A stretch of DNA of 27,662 nt, from assembly GCA_003427395.1 (NCBI GenBank), contig BFEA01000243.1:572098-599759 (forward strand), given 5' to 3'. The notes under the pieces are model-generated. The model ran no database searches. It was not told where the DNA came from and was given only the letters and a program-made list of their open reading frames with translations. Every line of letters begins with the position of its first letter. Position 1 is the stretch's first letter. Both the position numbers and the translations under genes were made by a program. Positions 16,613 to 25,880 of the stretch are shown here, piece after piece. The DNA comes from Chara braunii. Lineage: Eukaryota > Streptophyta > Charophyceae > Charales > Characeae.

Positions 16613-16733
16613 CACTACCGTCTTCACCCGAATACAACGCCCGGTCATTTTCGCTGCATCGGGACCGAAAATTGTGCCAAATCCAGCAATACTGAACGGG
16701 AAAAGGTGTTCTATTCGGGTGAAGGCGGTAGTG
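16613..16733. mobile_element. 121-bp foldback, CACCCGAATA family
   Basis: CACTACCGTCTTCACCCGAA at the left pairs with TTCGGGTGAAGGCGGTAGTG at the right, with one mismatch. The interior GGTCATTTTCGCTGCATCGG is shared with the 15350 copy. The outermost CACTA...TAGTG resembles CACTA-type ends, but the flanks (GCT and CTA) share no clear 3-bp duplication. Confidence 0.75.
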
Positions 16734-16859
16734 CTATCAACAGTATCGGTGGAGACACTGGATAACATAGTCAATAACACAGAATCTCATGCATCCACGC
16801 AAAGATATATAAACACATTAGATGTTTCCACATGAGGACGGCCCTGGAAGGGTGCTGCT

Positions 16860-17107
16860 ACGCTGCTGTGTGAATCCAGCAGAGGACGGGTGCGGTGGGG
16901 CTGTGATCTATGAGCACCCTCGGCCGCAGCCGCTGCCTGCTCGGCGGCGGCCGAGGAGGCCCTCCGCGGGCCCGCGGCAGAGGCCGTGCGGCAGAGTTTA
17001 CTGGCGGCCTCGCCAAGGCCAGGCGAGGGCGCGCGCGGAAAAGGGACGCGTGCGCCCCGCCTGCGCACAGTGGCCACTACCACCCTGCACAAAAAAAAAA
17101 AAAAAAT
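16860..17107 (+). repeat. GC-rich segment ending in poly(A)
   Basis: About 230 GC-rich bases (GGCGGCGGCCGAGGAGGCCC and similar) end in an A17 tract at 17090-17106. This could be a retroposed transcript fragment. Overlapping frames here are alanine- and arginine-rich without motifs. I see no target duplication. Confidence 0.4.
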
Positions 17108-17174
17108 TGAAAATTTATGGGGGTGGTTTTGGGTGAGTGACAAAAAAAATAGAAAAAAATGAAAATAAATAAAT

Positions 17175-17211
17175 ATTGATTGATTGATTGGTTGGTTGAT
17201 TGATTGATTGG

Positions 17212-17256
<45 letters not shown>

Positions 17257-17257
17257 G
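17175..17257. repeat. (ATTG)n microsatellite
   Basis: About 20 tetranucleotide units with a few GGTT variants. The INQS repeats in the antisense frame are its translation. Confidence 0.95.
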
Positions 17258-17305
17258 ATTGATCATTGATTGGTGGGGGAGGGGTCCTCCCTCCCCTCCC
17301 CCCGG

Positions 17306-17361
17306 CACACGCACACACAAACACACACACACACACACTTAGCGGAACGCATGTACACACA

Positions 17362-17444
<83 letters not shown>

Positions 17445-17486
17445 CTTTCTCTCTCTCTCTATCACACACACACACACACACACACC
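17306..17486. repeat. compound (CA)n-(CT)n-(CA)n microsatellite
   Basis: (CA)n at about 17306-17338, (CT)n at 17364-17442 and 17449-17460, (CA)n at 17463-17486. Another (CA)n lies at 17631-17656. Confidence 0.95.
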
Positions 17487-17656
17487 AGGAATCTTTGAAT
17501 TCTCAACAAGAGAGAAGTCAAATTCAATGAACTTACTTCTCTGGACTGCCCCTTGTCCCACAGGGAATTGAGTGAAGTTTTCTCTATGCAAAAAAAAAAT
17601 TCACCTGTACGCCATGCTAAGGTTGGTTACACACACACACACACACGCACACACAC

Positions 17657-18030
17657 AAGAGGACCTGCAAAGATACACACCAACCCCAGCCTGACCCCTT
17701 TTTTTCTTTATTTGTTTTCAATCTTTGCATCTTGGGTTTTTGAAAACACCCAATTTCCCGACACTAACCCGAAAAACATTTCTCGAAAAATACAGGACAA
17801 CTCAGCGACCATGTCTCTCATGATAAAAATGACAAAAAAAAAAATTGTGCTTTTCTTTTTATTTATTTATTAATAATTTGTTTAAATCGAATTTTGTTTT
17901 TCATTTTTTTTAAATCTTAAATGAGGTCGGATTCCAAAATAAAAAATATAGGATTGTAGCGTTTTGCAAGCCCTACAACCTTTTTTTTTTTTTTTTTTTT
18001 TTTACGTATTTTAAAAAAATATTTAAAAAA
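17657..18030. other. no recognisable gene, A/T-rich
   Basis: No motif-bearing frame. Contains A/T runs and a hairpin at 17950-17981 like that at 1151-1182, followed by T23 (17981-18003). Confidence 0.5.
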
Positions 18031-18113
18031 CAGGCCGCGGACCGGCCCTCATTGGCCGCGGCCGCGGCTTTTTCGGCCGTGGCGGCCGAATTGCCCGCGG
18101 CCTAGGCCACGGG
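18031..18113. repeat. GC-rich palindrome cluster
   Basis: GGCCGCGGACCGGCC, GGCCGCGGCCGCGG and GGCCGTGGCGGCCG lie within 80 bases. The segment can fold strongly and lies between a T run and the LINE-bearing minisatellite. Confidence 0.7.
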
Positions 18114-18258
18114 TGTCACGGTGTGATTCGAATCGAAATGAGAAGCCGGTATCGAGGAACTGTTGTCTGAATCTTTTAGAGGCGTGGCTGCAGAGGAGCT
18201 GCTGCTTGAATTTCAGACGAGGAGTGGGTGCAGAGGGCCTGCTGATTGGGATAATTGC
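18114..18258 (+). repeat. degenerate minisatellite, left of LINE
   Basis: Approximate units of 30-45 bases with GATTCGAAT(C), then GA(G/C)GAG, then (G)TGCAGAGG-GCTGCTG. The same pattern resumes at 21103, directly after the LINE. Confidence 0.5.
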
Positions 18259-18261
18259 TGG

Positions 18262-21102
18262 AAAATACCCACACAGAAACCTTTGTGGGGCCTCGGGAAA
18301 ATGTCCCGGGAAGGATGGGTTACTAGTAGAAGTCTACCTTGCCCTATAAGACTCTATTGCTCCGGCCTTGGTAGAAGTCTACGATGGTGTGTTGGTGGGT
18401 GGGTCCCTCTCAAAAGGAATGCAACAAGGGGTTATTAGCTTGCTTCATAAAAAAAGTGACAAATTGGATATAAGAAACTGGAGACCAATTTCCCTGCTGA
18501 ATATTTCCTACAAAATTTTAGCAAAGGCTCTAGCCCTGCGATTAGCTAAATACCTACCGGACTTGGTAGGATCAGATCAAGGAGCGTTTGTTAAACACAG
18601 GTCCATAATGGATAACATTGCGGCCACTATTCAAGCGCTGGAAGTCATCGCGAATGAAATCAGGAATGTAGCTGTACTCCTAATCGATATGGAGAAAGCA
18701 TATGATAAGGTAGGATGGGCCTTTGTGGGTACAACCCTCACTCATATGGGGTTTGGACCAAACTTCAGCAGATGGATTTCAGTAATTTATTCTACCTCCA
18801 CAGCAATGGTTATGGTCATCAATCAACTCTCTCAGGAATTTGAGTTGTCACGCTCGTTGCGACAGGGGTGCCCACTCACCCCTCTCCTTTTCGTTCTGCA
18901 CCTGGAAGTTTTGTTGAATAATATTAGAATGAATTAAGAGATTACTGGGTTGGAGCTACACGATCAATTTCAATGGAAAGGGGGGGCGTTGGCGGATGAT
19001 TTGACTGTCACCTGTCTGAATGATAGAAAGTCTTTACTAATTGTACGTAATATTTTAAATGAATACTCTGTATTATCGGAGGCCTCAATAAATTTAAATA
19101 AATCTGTATTCTTTCTGCCTAGTCACTTTCAGTTACAGGTGGATTGGGGTATGAGAAGGATCCCCTCAGATGATTCTGACCGCTATCTTGGCGTACAAGT
19201 GTCGTTGTCGGACAACTCAGATTTACAGGATCAACTGTTGGAAGAAAAAGTATGCCAGAGGATCCGAAAATGGGAGTACACGCGTCATCTTTCGCTGTTG
19301 GGCCGGGCTCTGGTAATTACGTCTTCAGCCTTCTCAATCCTTTGGTATCCCATGCAAGTCCATTTGTTGGGGGATCAAGCCTACAAACGCATCAGGAATG
19401 CTGCCGCCAGATTTCTCTGGAAGCCAGAAGCAGAAGAGGAAGAAGGGTTCATATCTAAAGTTGCTTGGAAATCTATTACTTTCCCCCGAGAGGAAGGAGG
19501 TTTTGGGATCCTCGACCCCAAGCGTCAGAACATTGCCCTGCTGGCTAAATGGCCAATTAAGGCTGTGCTGGCAGAACGGAAACACGCCTGGATCTGGCTT
19601 GCGGAATATATTTTAGGCGAGGAATGGAATCTGAGAAACCATTCTTACGTGTGGCGTTGTTTATTTGTAGAGTCGTATAGCCGTAAGAAAGCTCGGTCGA
19701 ACTTTTGGAAGGATGTTCTGTATGCTTGGCCTAGAATAAGACCTGTAATCTTGAAACCTCCTGAGTCTTTGGACGAACTTCTCCTGCAGCCTATCTTCGA
19801 AAATCCTTACCTTCGCGATGTGAATGGCGAGACCTTTTCAGCCCAGGATGCACCGGGTAACTTCGGTAAGGCCTCAATTGAAAGTGGTATAGTCAGTTTA
19901 GGGGATCCATGGGATAGAGAGTTGAATGGCTGGAGGCCAGAAGCTTCAGCGAGGGGGCAGCTAAGATGCTTGAGAAGAGTGGAGGAAAGGCTGGCAGATA
20001 TTCAAAACTCGCGGCCGCAGGACTGGACTCAACTTATGTATCTGCAACCAGCCTTCGACAGTTGGCTGAAAGCTCCAGGAGACGATCAACAGACCTGGCA
20101 CACACTGGAGCCTGCAGGGGATGGCAGAGTAAAAGTGGAAGTCTGGCAGGCTAACGAGCTAACCTCTTCCACTAAGCTATTATCCTTCCAAGAAGAAACC
20201 ATGGTGGATTCATTGGCAGGCTCCTGTCAGATATTAACAGAAGTCAAAGTTCGCCAACAGAAAGGTGAGACACCGCAAACAGAGATGCTGGGGATGGTGA
20301 GTCGGTCACAAGTGAGGGTGATTGCGGGTGGCAGATCGTTGCATAACCTGCCAAGACATCCGGGCTCCTTCGGCTGGTTGGATCAGAAGACCCAAAAGTT
20401 AATTGGGCTAACGCAATATACAACAGGGACTCAGGGAGAGCAGTTCGTCTTCTACAGCAAAAGAGTAAGAAAAAGCCGGTTGATGTGGTAATCGGCAGAC
20501 GAGAGGAGCAATTGTTACAGCCTGTAACCCACAATAACCTTCTGGCTCTTTGGAAACAACTAAAGGTATTGCCCTCTCAAAAGCAAGCCAGTGTTCTGCT
20601 GCTACAATCACTGCTGGTCACAGCGTCGGCGGTGTGGTTACATTCAAGAGGGTTGGATATTCCAACAGCCTGCAGCAGGTGTAAATGGGCATGAGAGGCC
20701 ACCAATCATCTGTGGTATACGTGCCCCTTTTCCCCGAGGGTTTGGAAATGGTGGGAGGAACATTGGAAGAGGATTTCAAAAGAGATTTTTTCATGGGATG
20801 AGAACTGGGTCCTGCTGGGTCTTTTACCAGCGGGTACGTCCGCTTCTGTGGGCTGGGGTTACATTGCTCAAGTGATCAGAGGGATTATCTTTGGCGTCCT
20901 ATGGGCTGATCGTAATGATCAAGTCTTCCGTGACTCCCATCTGTCCTTTAAGGATATCATTAATAAAGTGAAGGCCGAAATTAGGCATACAGTTATCGCA
21001 GATTGGAGAAGACGATACAGGGGAAAGCATACCCTCAAAACAGCCAGCTGGTTTTTTAGAACTTGGGGACTAAATGCTCAGTTGGTACTGTCTTTTGTTT
21101 GA
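18262..21102 (+). mobile_element. L1-type LINE fragment, RT to C-terminal zinc motif
   Basis: The best-preserved element in the window. It starts inside the RT domain (NLCGASGKCPGKDGL, matching the GK-PR-DGL of the 2-kb LINE) and ends at the ORF2 stop (21100-21102). It carries only three in-frame stops (TAA 18347, TAA 18935, TGA 20692) and one frameshift near 20470-20490. It lacks ORF1, endonuclease, a recognisable 3' UTR and a poly(A) tail. Both ends run straight into the same minisatellite type, so neither end looks like a normal target-primed junction. Confidence 0.92.
18262..21102 (+). pseudogene. LINE ORF2 (reverse transcriptase), lightly broken
   Basis: From 18262 to 20491 one frame gives the RT motifs. 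They are IRNWRPISLLNISYKILAKA, DQGAFVKHRSIMDNI, LLIDMEKAYDKVGWAFV (motif A), SRSLRQGCPLTPLLF (motif B) and GGALADDLTV (motif C with both Asp). Then come DSDRYLGVQV, RALVITSSAFSILWYPMQVH and a thumb-like region with FLWKPEAEEEEGFISKVAWK. The second frame (about 20485-21102) gives TACSRCKWA, a stop, then EATNHLWYTCPFSPRVWKWW, i.e. the CX2C...HX4C zinc-binding motif of plant L1 ORF2 (zf-RVT type). It ends GIIFGVLWADRNDQVFRDSH and RHTVIADWRRRY. RT makes cDNA at the target site. The catalytic residues are intact, but stops and a frameshift inactivate it. Confidence 0.92.
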
Positions 21103-21310
21103 CCCCTGATGACGAGGATCGGGTTCAGAGGAGCTGGTGTTTGACCCCAGATTTAATTTAGGAGCTACTAGCTAGTGCAGGCGGCCTGTAATTTGAATCC
21201 AGATGAGGAGCGTGTGTGGAGGGGGTACTGTTTGACTCCAGACGACGAGCACATCCAGAGGGGCTGCACCAATCCGTCAGAGGTGGTCTAAGGTTGTATT
21301 GGACCGGTCC
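21103..21310 (+). repeat. degenerate minisatellite, right of LINE
   Basis: Units such as TTTGACCCC(T/A)GATGACGAG, TTTGAATCCAGATGAGGAGC and TTTGACTCCAGACGACGAGC, each followed by CAGAGG-GCTG-type sequence, spaced about 35-60 bases. Confidence 0.65.
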
Positions 21311-21323
21311 AAAAAATACACCT

Positions 21324-21422
21324 GGGGCAAGGTCCCACTTGCACGGATTAAGAGATTCTGGCCGTTGATCTTTGCTATCTACGGTCATTATCGCTTAATT
21401 TGTGTAAGTGGGACTTAGCCCC
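21324..21422. mobile_element. 99-bp foldback, GGTCCCACTT ends
   Basis: The left arm GGGGCAAGGTCCCACTTGCA is inverted at the right as GTAAGTGGGACTTAGCCCC. The complementarity continues inward (GGATTAAG / CTTAATT, GGCCG / CGGTC), so nearly all of it folds. The interior ACGGTCATTATCGC echoes the CACCCGAATA family. No clear target duplication. Confidence 0.7.
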
Positions 21423-21637
21423 TGGGGTGCACAGCGGCCGTTCAAATCCAGCACAGAGGCCCCCAGACAATCCGACTGGCTGGGCGAATGGAGCAGCTCA
21501 CGCAACCACAGCTGGCAAAGACAGGTTCTGTTTGAATAGAGTCAGCAGAGTAGCGGACTGTGGCTGCTCGAATCCATCCACGAGAGTGGCATCGAGTGGC
21601 AATTTTAAATTTCAATACAATAGAATAACAAGCTTTC

Positions 21638-21677
<40 letters not shown>

Positions 21678-21830
21678 ATACATCCACCACCGTGGCACAT
21701 AGCGTGTCTTTTTCAATCCATCCAAAAGACCTCCATTCTTGCAGCGACCCGAGCAGCGACTGTTTCAATCCATCCAGTAGAGTGAACACAGTGGATATTG
21801 GTATCGATCCAGAACAGTGGCACACTGTTT
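21423..21830 (+). repeat. degenerate minisatellite with A36 tract
   Basis: Contains repeated TCGAATCCATCCACGAGAGT-, TTTCAATCCATCCAGTAGAG- and ATCGATCCAGAACAGTGGCA-type units. A run of 36 A lies at 21639-21674. The same motif recurs at 24477-24680 and 25740-25880. Confidence 0.7.
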
Positions 21831-21959
21831 TTTTTCCGTTTTGTGGCTTTTCGTTTTCTTTTCAAAGGGACTGGCTTGGCTTATCAGAATTATTTGATTG
21901 AAACAACCACGCTGGCGCCAGGGTTTGAGTTCCGTATGCCATGGGCAGAAACAAAACAG

Positions 21960-22237
21960 GGGAAAAGTCATATAACCTCCCCGCGAGGAAACCTTTTCAT
22001 CCATTTCCCCCCAAACGGGGAAAAAGGTGCCCCAGGCCCCAAAATCAGTTTGGGAGTTATTTTTGCACCCTGCAAAACAACTTCCCGCCATTTTTACACG
22101 GCCACCCTGCATAACACTTTCCCAGCCAGGGTGCAAAAATGACACCAAGAGTGATTTTGGGACCTGTGGCACTTTTTCCCCGTTTGGGGGGAAATGGAAC
22201 AGAGGTTTCATCGTGGGGAGTTTTTACCACTTTTCCC
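21960..22237. mobile_element. 278-bp foldback, GGGAAAAGTCATA family (copy A)
   Basis: Arms of about 120 bases run from GGGAAAAGTCATATAACCTC through TTTCCCCCCAAACGGGGAAA and TTTTTGCACCCTGCAAAAC. They are inverted back out to ...GGGGAGTTTTTACCACTTTTCCC. AAAACAGG occurs at 21953-21960 and 22240-22247, a possible 8-bp duplication if the end is placed two bases out. No coding capacity. Confidence 0.8.
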
Positions 22238-22567
22238 AAAAAACAGGTGACTGGCTGACAGCAACTTCGGGTCTACAGGTAGAAAGAAGGTGCAAAAATG
22301 GCACACAATAGGGTAAATTAACTGTTTTTTGGGAAAAGTCATAAAACCTCCCTGCCGCGAAACCTTTGTATCCATTTCCCCCCAAACGGGGAAAAAGTGC
22401 CGCAGGTCCCAGAATAACTTTTGGTCTAGGCTACCAGGCTACCAGCCGGGCCGCCCGTGTCACTCTGTTTTCCCGGGCGGCCCTGCCATGCAAGGACCAG
22501 GGAAGGTCCCAGCCAAAAAAACAAAAAAAAAAGAAATCCGAAAAATCCGAAAAAAACATATCACAAC

Positions 22568-23308
22568 CAGGGTAACCGGCGTTCGGGACGGGCCGAACGT
22601 CCGAACCCGAACGCCCGAACGTATGGGACCCCTTGGGGATGCGTGCGGTCGTTCGGGCCGAACGCGGACCCAAAAAAAAAACAAAAAAAAAAACACGTCA
22701 TCAGAAAAATCTGAAAAAAAGATATGTTATGGAGAAAACTAAATGAAACAATATTTGCCTGAGCATTACATCCGAATTCATTACCAAATTTGAAATAAAA
22801 ATAAAATACGGAAAACAAATACTAATAATAAAAATAAATAAAAATAAAAAGAGAATTAAATTTAGTGAGTGCGCAAGCATGTTTTCGACACCGCCATCTT
22901 TGGCGATTTTTCATTTTTTTTTGACATAGCTAAATGCCCTGAAATTTACAGATGTGTACTTCACATAATACAAAACCCACTAAAAATGTTTCGAAAAATA
23001 ATAAAATTGTTTAGACCCCGAACTAAAGTGAAAGCAAAAAGTAAAAAGTGAAAAAATACGTGGGTGAGCACGTTTTGACACCGCCATCTTTGGCGATTTT
23101 TAATTCCTTTTTGGCTAAGCTAAATGACTTGAAAATTTACAGGCATGTACCTCACGTCACAGTTAACTCACAGAAAAAACTTCAAAAAAAAATATATATT
23201 TTTAGGCCCCGAAATAATTTTTGGCGGGCGCCGAACGCCGTCGGGTTCGGACCCCGTACGTACGGAGGTCTGGCCGGGGACCTCCGTACGTACGGGCTGG
23301 TGACCCTG
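22568..23308. mobile_element. 741-bp hAT-like element nested in the previous one
   Basis: CAGGGTAACC at 22568-22577 and GGTGACCCTG at 23299-23308 form 10-bp TIRs with one mismatch, with the CAGGGT start common in hAT. ATCACAAC is present at 22560-22567 and 23309-23316, a perfect 8-bp duplication. GC-rich ends (CCGAACG-type and CCGTACGTACGG palindromes) surround an A-rich core. The core has two tandem relatives of the ACACCGCCATCTTTGGCGAT block (22889 and 23079). There is no transposase. The core is shared with 10993-11260. Confidence 0.88.
22860..23200 (+). repeat. ~190-bp tandem repeat within nested element
   Basis: TTAGTGAGTG / GTGGGTGAGC-type starts lead to GACACCGCCATCTTTGGCGA at about 22888 and 23078. 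Then come a TTTTT run, (A/G)CTAAATG and a TTTACAG(A/G) block followed by CTTCACATAATAC or CCTCACGTCAC. Period is about 190 bases. Confidence 0.8.
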
Positions 23309-23362
23309 ATCACAACCATATTATGTAGCAAAAAATGTGAGGCTAGTCTGGTGGAGGACATA

Positions 23363-23771
23363 GGGTCTCGCTCCACTACTATCTGCTGTACACAATTTCG
23401 TATAGCGGCCGTGTAGCTGTCAGAGCTCTAAAAACCGTATAAAACCTAGTGTCTCTCCACTTACTATCCGCGCTATACGAGTCTCCAATGTTGGAGTTCA
23501 CTACAAAACACTCTCACAGCACTACAAGACATCAATTTGTCGGCCCAGACTCCAGGCTCTCCATGCGATTTTGCGATGCTACGCCGACCTCCTTCGACCA
23601 CCCTCCGAGTAACGACTTCTGCAGGCTGTGAACTATACGGGATCGTATGGTGAATCCGGAGGGCGCCATCTGACATCCATACGGTGATTTCCGAAGGTGG
23701 ATTTCGGATAGTAAGTGGAGCGGTGACTTACTATCTGAAATAGTACAGCAGATAGTAGTGGAGCGAGACCC
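23363..23771. mobile_element. 409-bp TIR element with 29-bp perfect ends
   Basis: GGGTCTCGCTCCACTACTAT (then CTGCTGTAC) at 23363-23391 is perfectly inverted at 23743-23771. ATA flanks both sides (23360-23362 and 23772-23774). Inside, CTCCACTTACTATCCG (23455) and CGGATAGTAAGTGGAG (ending 23720) form a second, internal inverted pair. The ends belong to the GGGCCTCG family. There is no transposase. Confidence 0.88.
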
Positions 23772-24180
23772 ATATTGTGCTGATACAGAAAAAGTTGGAT
23801 TGCGCGAACGAAATTCGTTACCAAATTGGTTACCACATTAAACTGAACAACTTTTGCCACAGGGTCACATCCAAATTCGTTACCAAATTTAAAATAAAAA
23901 TTTAAATTAAAACATATTATTTATTTATTTTTTAATTTTTAACTCATTTTTGGGCCGGCCGGGCAAGTGGACCCTGGCCACTCTGGTAGCCTAGCTTTTG
24001 GTGTCATTTTTGGACCATGGCTGGGCCGGTGATGGCCACTGTGTGAAAATGGCGGGAAAGTGTTTTGCAGGGTGCAAAAATGACGCCCAAAGTGATTCTG
24101 GGCCCTGCGGCACCTTTTTCCCCGTTTGGGGGGAAATGCATACAAAGGTTTCATCCCGGGGAGGTTTTATGACTTTTCCC

Positions 24181-24476
24181 ATGTTTGTTTGCCATTTTCG
24201 AACTCACCCCCTCCGCAGAGCACCGCTCTTGCCTGTAGTTATGACATCTGCATTTACCACAGAAGTGCCGTGCCACTTTTCTCACTTTTTCAAACTCAGC
24301 ATGTGTGAGACCGGCCAGTACTTGTTTTTTGTGCCCATTTGCGAAATCATTTTTGTTTGCGGCGCAGTTGGCTCTGCTTATTTGATTTCATTCATCGACT
24401 TCCATCTGCCATGGGCTCGAACTCAGATCTGTGTTTCAACACCCGTTGTGCCGTTCATGGGTGTACCAACTTGGTG
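24181..24476. other. no recognisable gene
   Basis: The 209-codon plus frame at 23998-24627 crosses a repeat boundary and has no motif. TTTGCCATTTTCGAACTCAC with CCCCTCCGCAGAG recurs inside copy E (about 25484-25516). Confidence 0.5.
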
Positions 24477-24830
24477 TTTGAGGTTTCCATCCATTCCAGT
24501 AGAGATGCACACACTGGCTGTTTCAGATTTCAGTCCGTCCAGCATATGGGCGCACAGTGGTTATTCTGATCCATCCAGGAGAGCTGTGGGGTGCTTCAAT
24601 AGATCCCGCACAGCAGCCAAGGATTAAATCCATGGAGTACAGCGCCTACTGATAGATCTGTCCAGCAGCGCCCGGTTGATTCCAATAGGTTCAAAGGACT
24701 GAAAATCCTCATGTCAGGTGTTTCAAATCCACTTCTACGCAGGCAGCAGCCGCAGCATCAACCTCTTAGACTTAAACCACAGTTCCTTTCCCAGCTATTT
24801 TTTCAGAGGCGCGCCGTGTAACGCTCTGGC
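24477..24830 (+). repeat. degenerate minisatellite (ATCCATCCAG units)
   Basis: Units such as TTCAGTCCGTCCAGCATATG, CTGATCCATCCAGGAGAGCT and AGATCTGTCCAGCAGCGCC, spaced 30-45 bases, each followed by G(C/T)-rich GCACAG-type sequence. Confidence 0.6.
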
Positions 24831-24930
24831 CTGAAACTGAACGGAGGGCGGCCGCCGCTAAATAGAATCGGCGGCCAGTCTTGATTTTCAGGCCGGCGTG
24901 CAGTTCCTGAGGCTGACATACGGGAAAGGT

Positions 24931-24959
24931 ACTGGTGGTTTAAACTTTAAACCACCAGT
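24931..24959. repeat. 29-bp perfect palindrome with one-base centre
   Basis: ACTGGTGGTTTAAA, C, TTTAAACCACCAGT. Just upstream (24846-24884) GGCGGCCGCCGCTAAATAGA with CGGCGGCC forms another hairpin. Confidence 0.9.
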
Positions 24960-25193
24960 TCACAGGAGCCTAAGTAGTGCTCCGAGCAGTTTAGACAGTA
25001 AGAGCATTTCAATTCGTGCCTACGCTGGTAGCAAAAGCGGCAGGCCAGTTTGAAAAGCAGCTGTTGCAGGCTCGAGACTCGAGAGCCTTGGAACGTGGAA
25101 GTTTGCTTCGTCAACGTCAAGTTAGGCTCGTGTGAACTGGTGAGTCAATGCCGTTGACTTTTGAATCCATGTAGCAGATCAGTCAAAGGAAAT

Positions 25194-25393
25194 GGGAAAA
25201 GTTATAAAGGGAAAAGTTATAAAACCTCCCCGTGACGAAACCTTTGCATTCATTTTTGCACCCTGGCTGGGCGGATAAAGGCCACTGTGCAAAAATGGGG
25301 CGGGAAAGTGTTTTACAGGGTGCAAAAGTGGTGCCAAAAGTCATTTTGGAGCCTGCAGCACTTTTTGGCCCGTTGGGTGGAAAATAAATACTA
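25194..25393. mobile_element. GGGAAAAGTCATA foldback (copy D), right end missing
   Basis: The terminal GGGAAAAGTTATAAA is doubled (25194 and 25209). The family interior with TTTTGCACCCTGGCTGGGC and GGGAAAGTGTTTTACAGGGT follows. The right terminal arm is absent; copy E starts five bases later. Confidence 0.75.
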
Positions 25394-25397
25394 AGTT

Positions 25398-25703
25398 GGG
25401 AAAAGTTATAAAACCTCCCCACGACGAAACCTTTGTAATCATTCTCCCCCGTAGTGCCCAGGCCCGGGGCAGGGTAATGTTTTTTTGCCATTTTCAAACT
25501 CAGCCCCTCCGCAGAAAACTTTTGGCGTCATGTTTGCACCCTGCAAAACACTTTCCTGGTATTTTTTCCAGCAGGCGTTGGCGGCCCAGCCAGGGTGCAA
25601 AAATAACAAGTGAAGTCATTTTTTGGGGGGGTGCTGCGAAAACTTTTTCCCCAGTTTGGGGGAAACAAATACAAAGGTTTCGGGGAGGTTTTATAACTTT
25701 TCT
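25398..25703. mobile_element. 306-bp foldback (copy E), GGGAAAAGTCATA family
   Basis: The left GGGAAAAGTTATAAAACCTC is matched at the right by GGGGAGGTTTTATAACTTTT. The interior includes TTTGCACCCTGCAAAACACT and its inverse. It carries an extra block (TTTGCCATTTTCAAACTCAG) shared with 24187-24206. Confidence 0.8.
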
Positions 25704-25880
25704 CTCGACTTAGGCTCGTATGAACGGGTAGGTCCACTTCTGCAGATTGAATCCATGTAGCGGAGCGCTGCACATTGTGCACAAAAGTTCATTGATCCAC
25801 CCTCCCATCCAACAAATGCCGTTCACAGTAGTTTGTCCACATCCATCCAGAAGAGCGGCACACAGCCGCAGATTGGATGC
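25704..25880 (+). repeat. degenerate minisatellite remnant
   Basis: TTGAATCCATGTAGCGGAGC, ATTGATCCACCCTCCCATCC and CACATCCATCCAGAAGAGCG resemble the ATCCATCCAG units elsewhere. Confidence 0.55.

Larger units (their letters stand above)
22426..23994. mobile_element. 1569-bp hAT-like non-autonomous element
   Basis: Terminal inverted repeats CTAGGCTACCAG (22426-22437) and CTGGTAGCCTAG (23983-23994) are perfect. CTTTTGGT occurs immediately outside both ends (22418-22425 and 23995-24002), a perfect 8-bp target duplication. The empty site is confirmed by related intact foldbacks. There is no transposase frame. Eight-base duplications are typical of hAT but also of a few other superfamilies, and CTAGGC ends are not canonical hAT. 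It contains two further elements (22568-23308 and 23363-23771). Confidence 0.88.
22331..24180. mobile_element. GGGAAAAGTCATA foldback (copy B/C), split by an insertion
   Basis: The left half 22331-22425 and the right half 24003-24180 together make a 273-bp element equivalent to copy A. They are separated by the 1569-bp hAT-like element plus its duplicated CTTTTGGT. Joined sequence at the break (CTTTTGGTGTCATTTTTG) matches the uninterrupted copy E (CTTTTGGCGTCATGTTTG at about 25519). Confidence 0.85.

Noticed and set aside
16787-17591. Frames rich in INQS, RERE or SLSL repeats
   Set aside because: Translations of (ATTG)n, (CT)n and (CA)n microsatellites.
23998-24627. 209-codon plus frame
   Set aside because: It starts in a foldback arm and crosses into minisatellite; no domain or codon pattern supports a gene.
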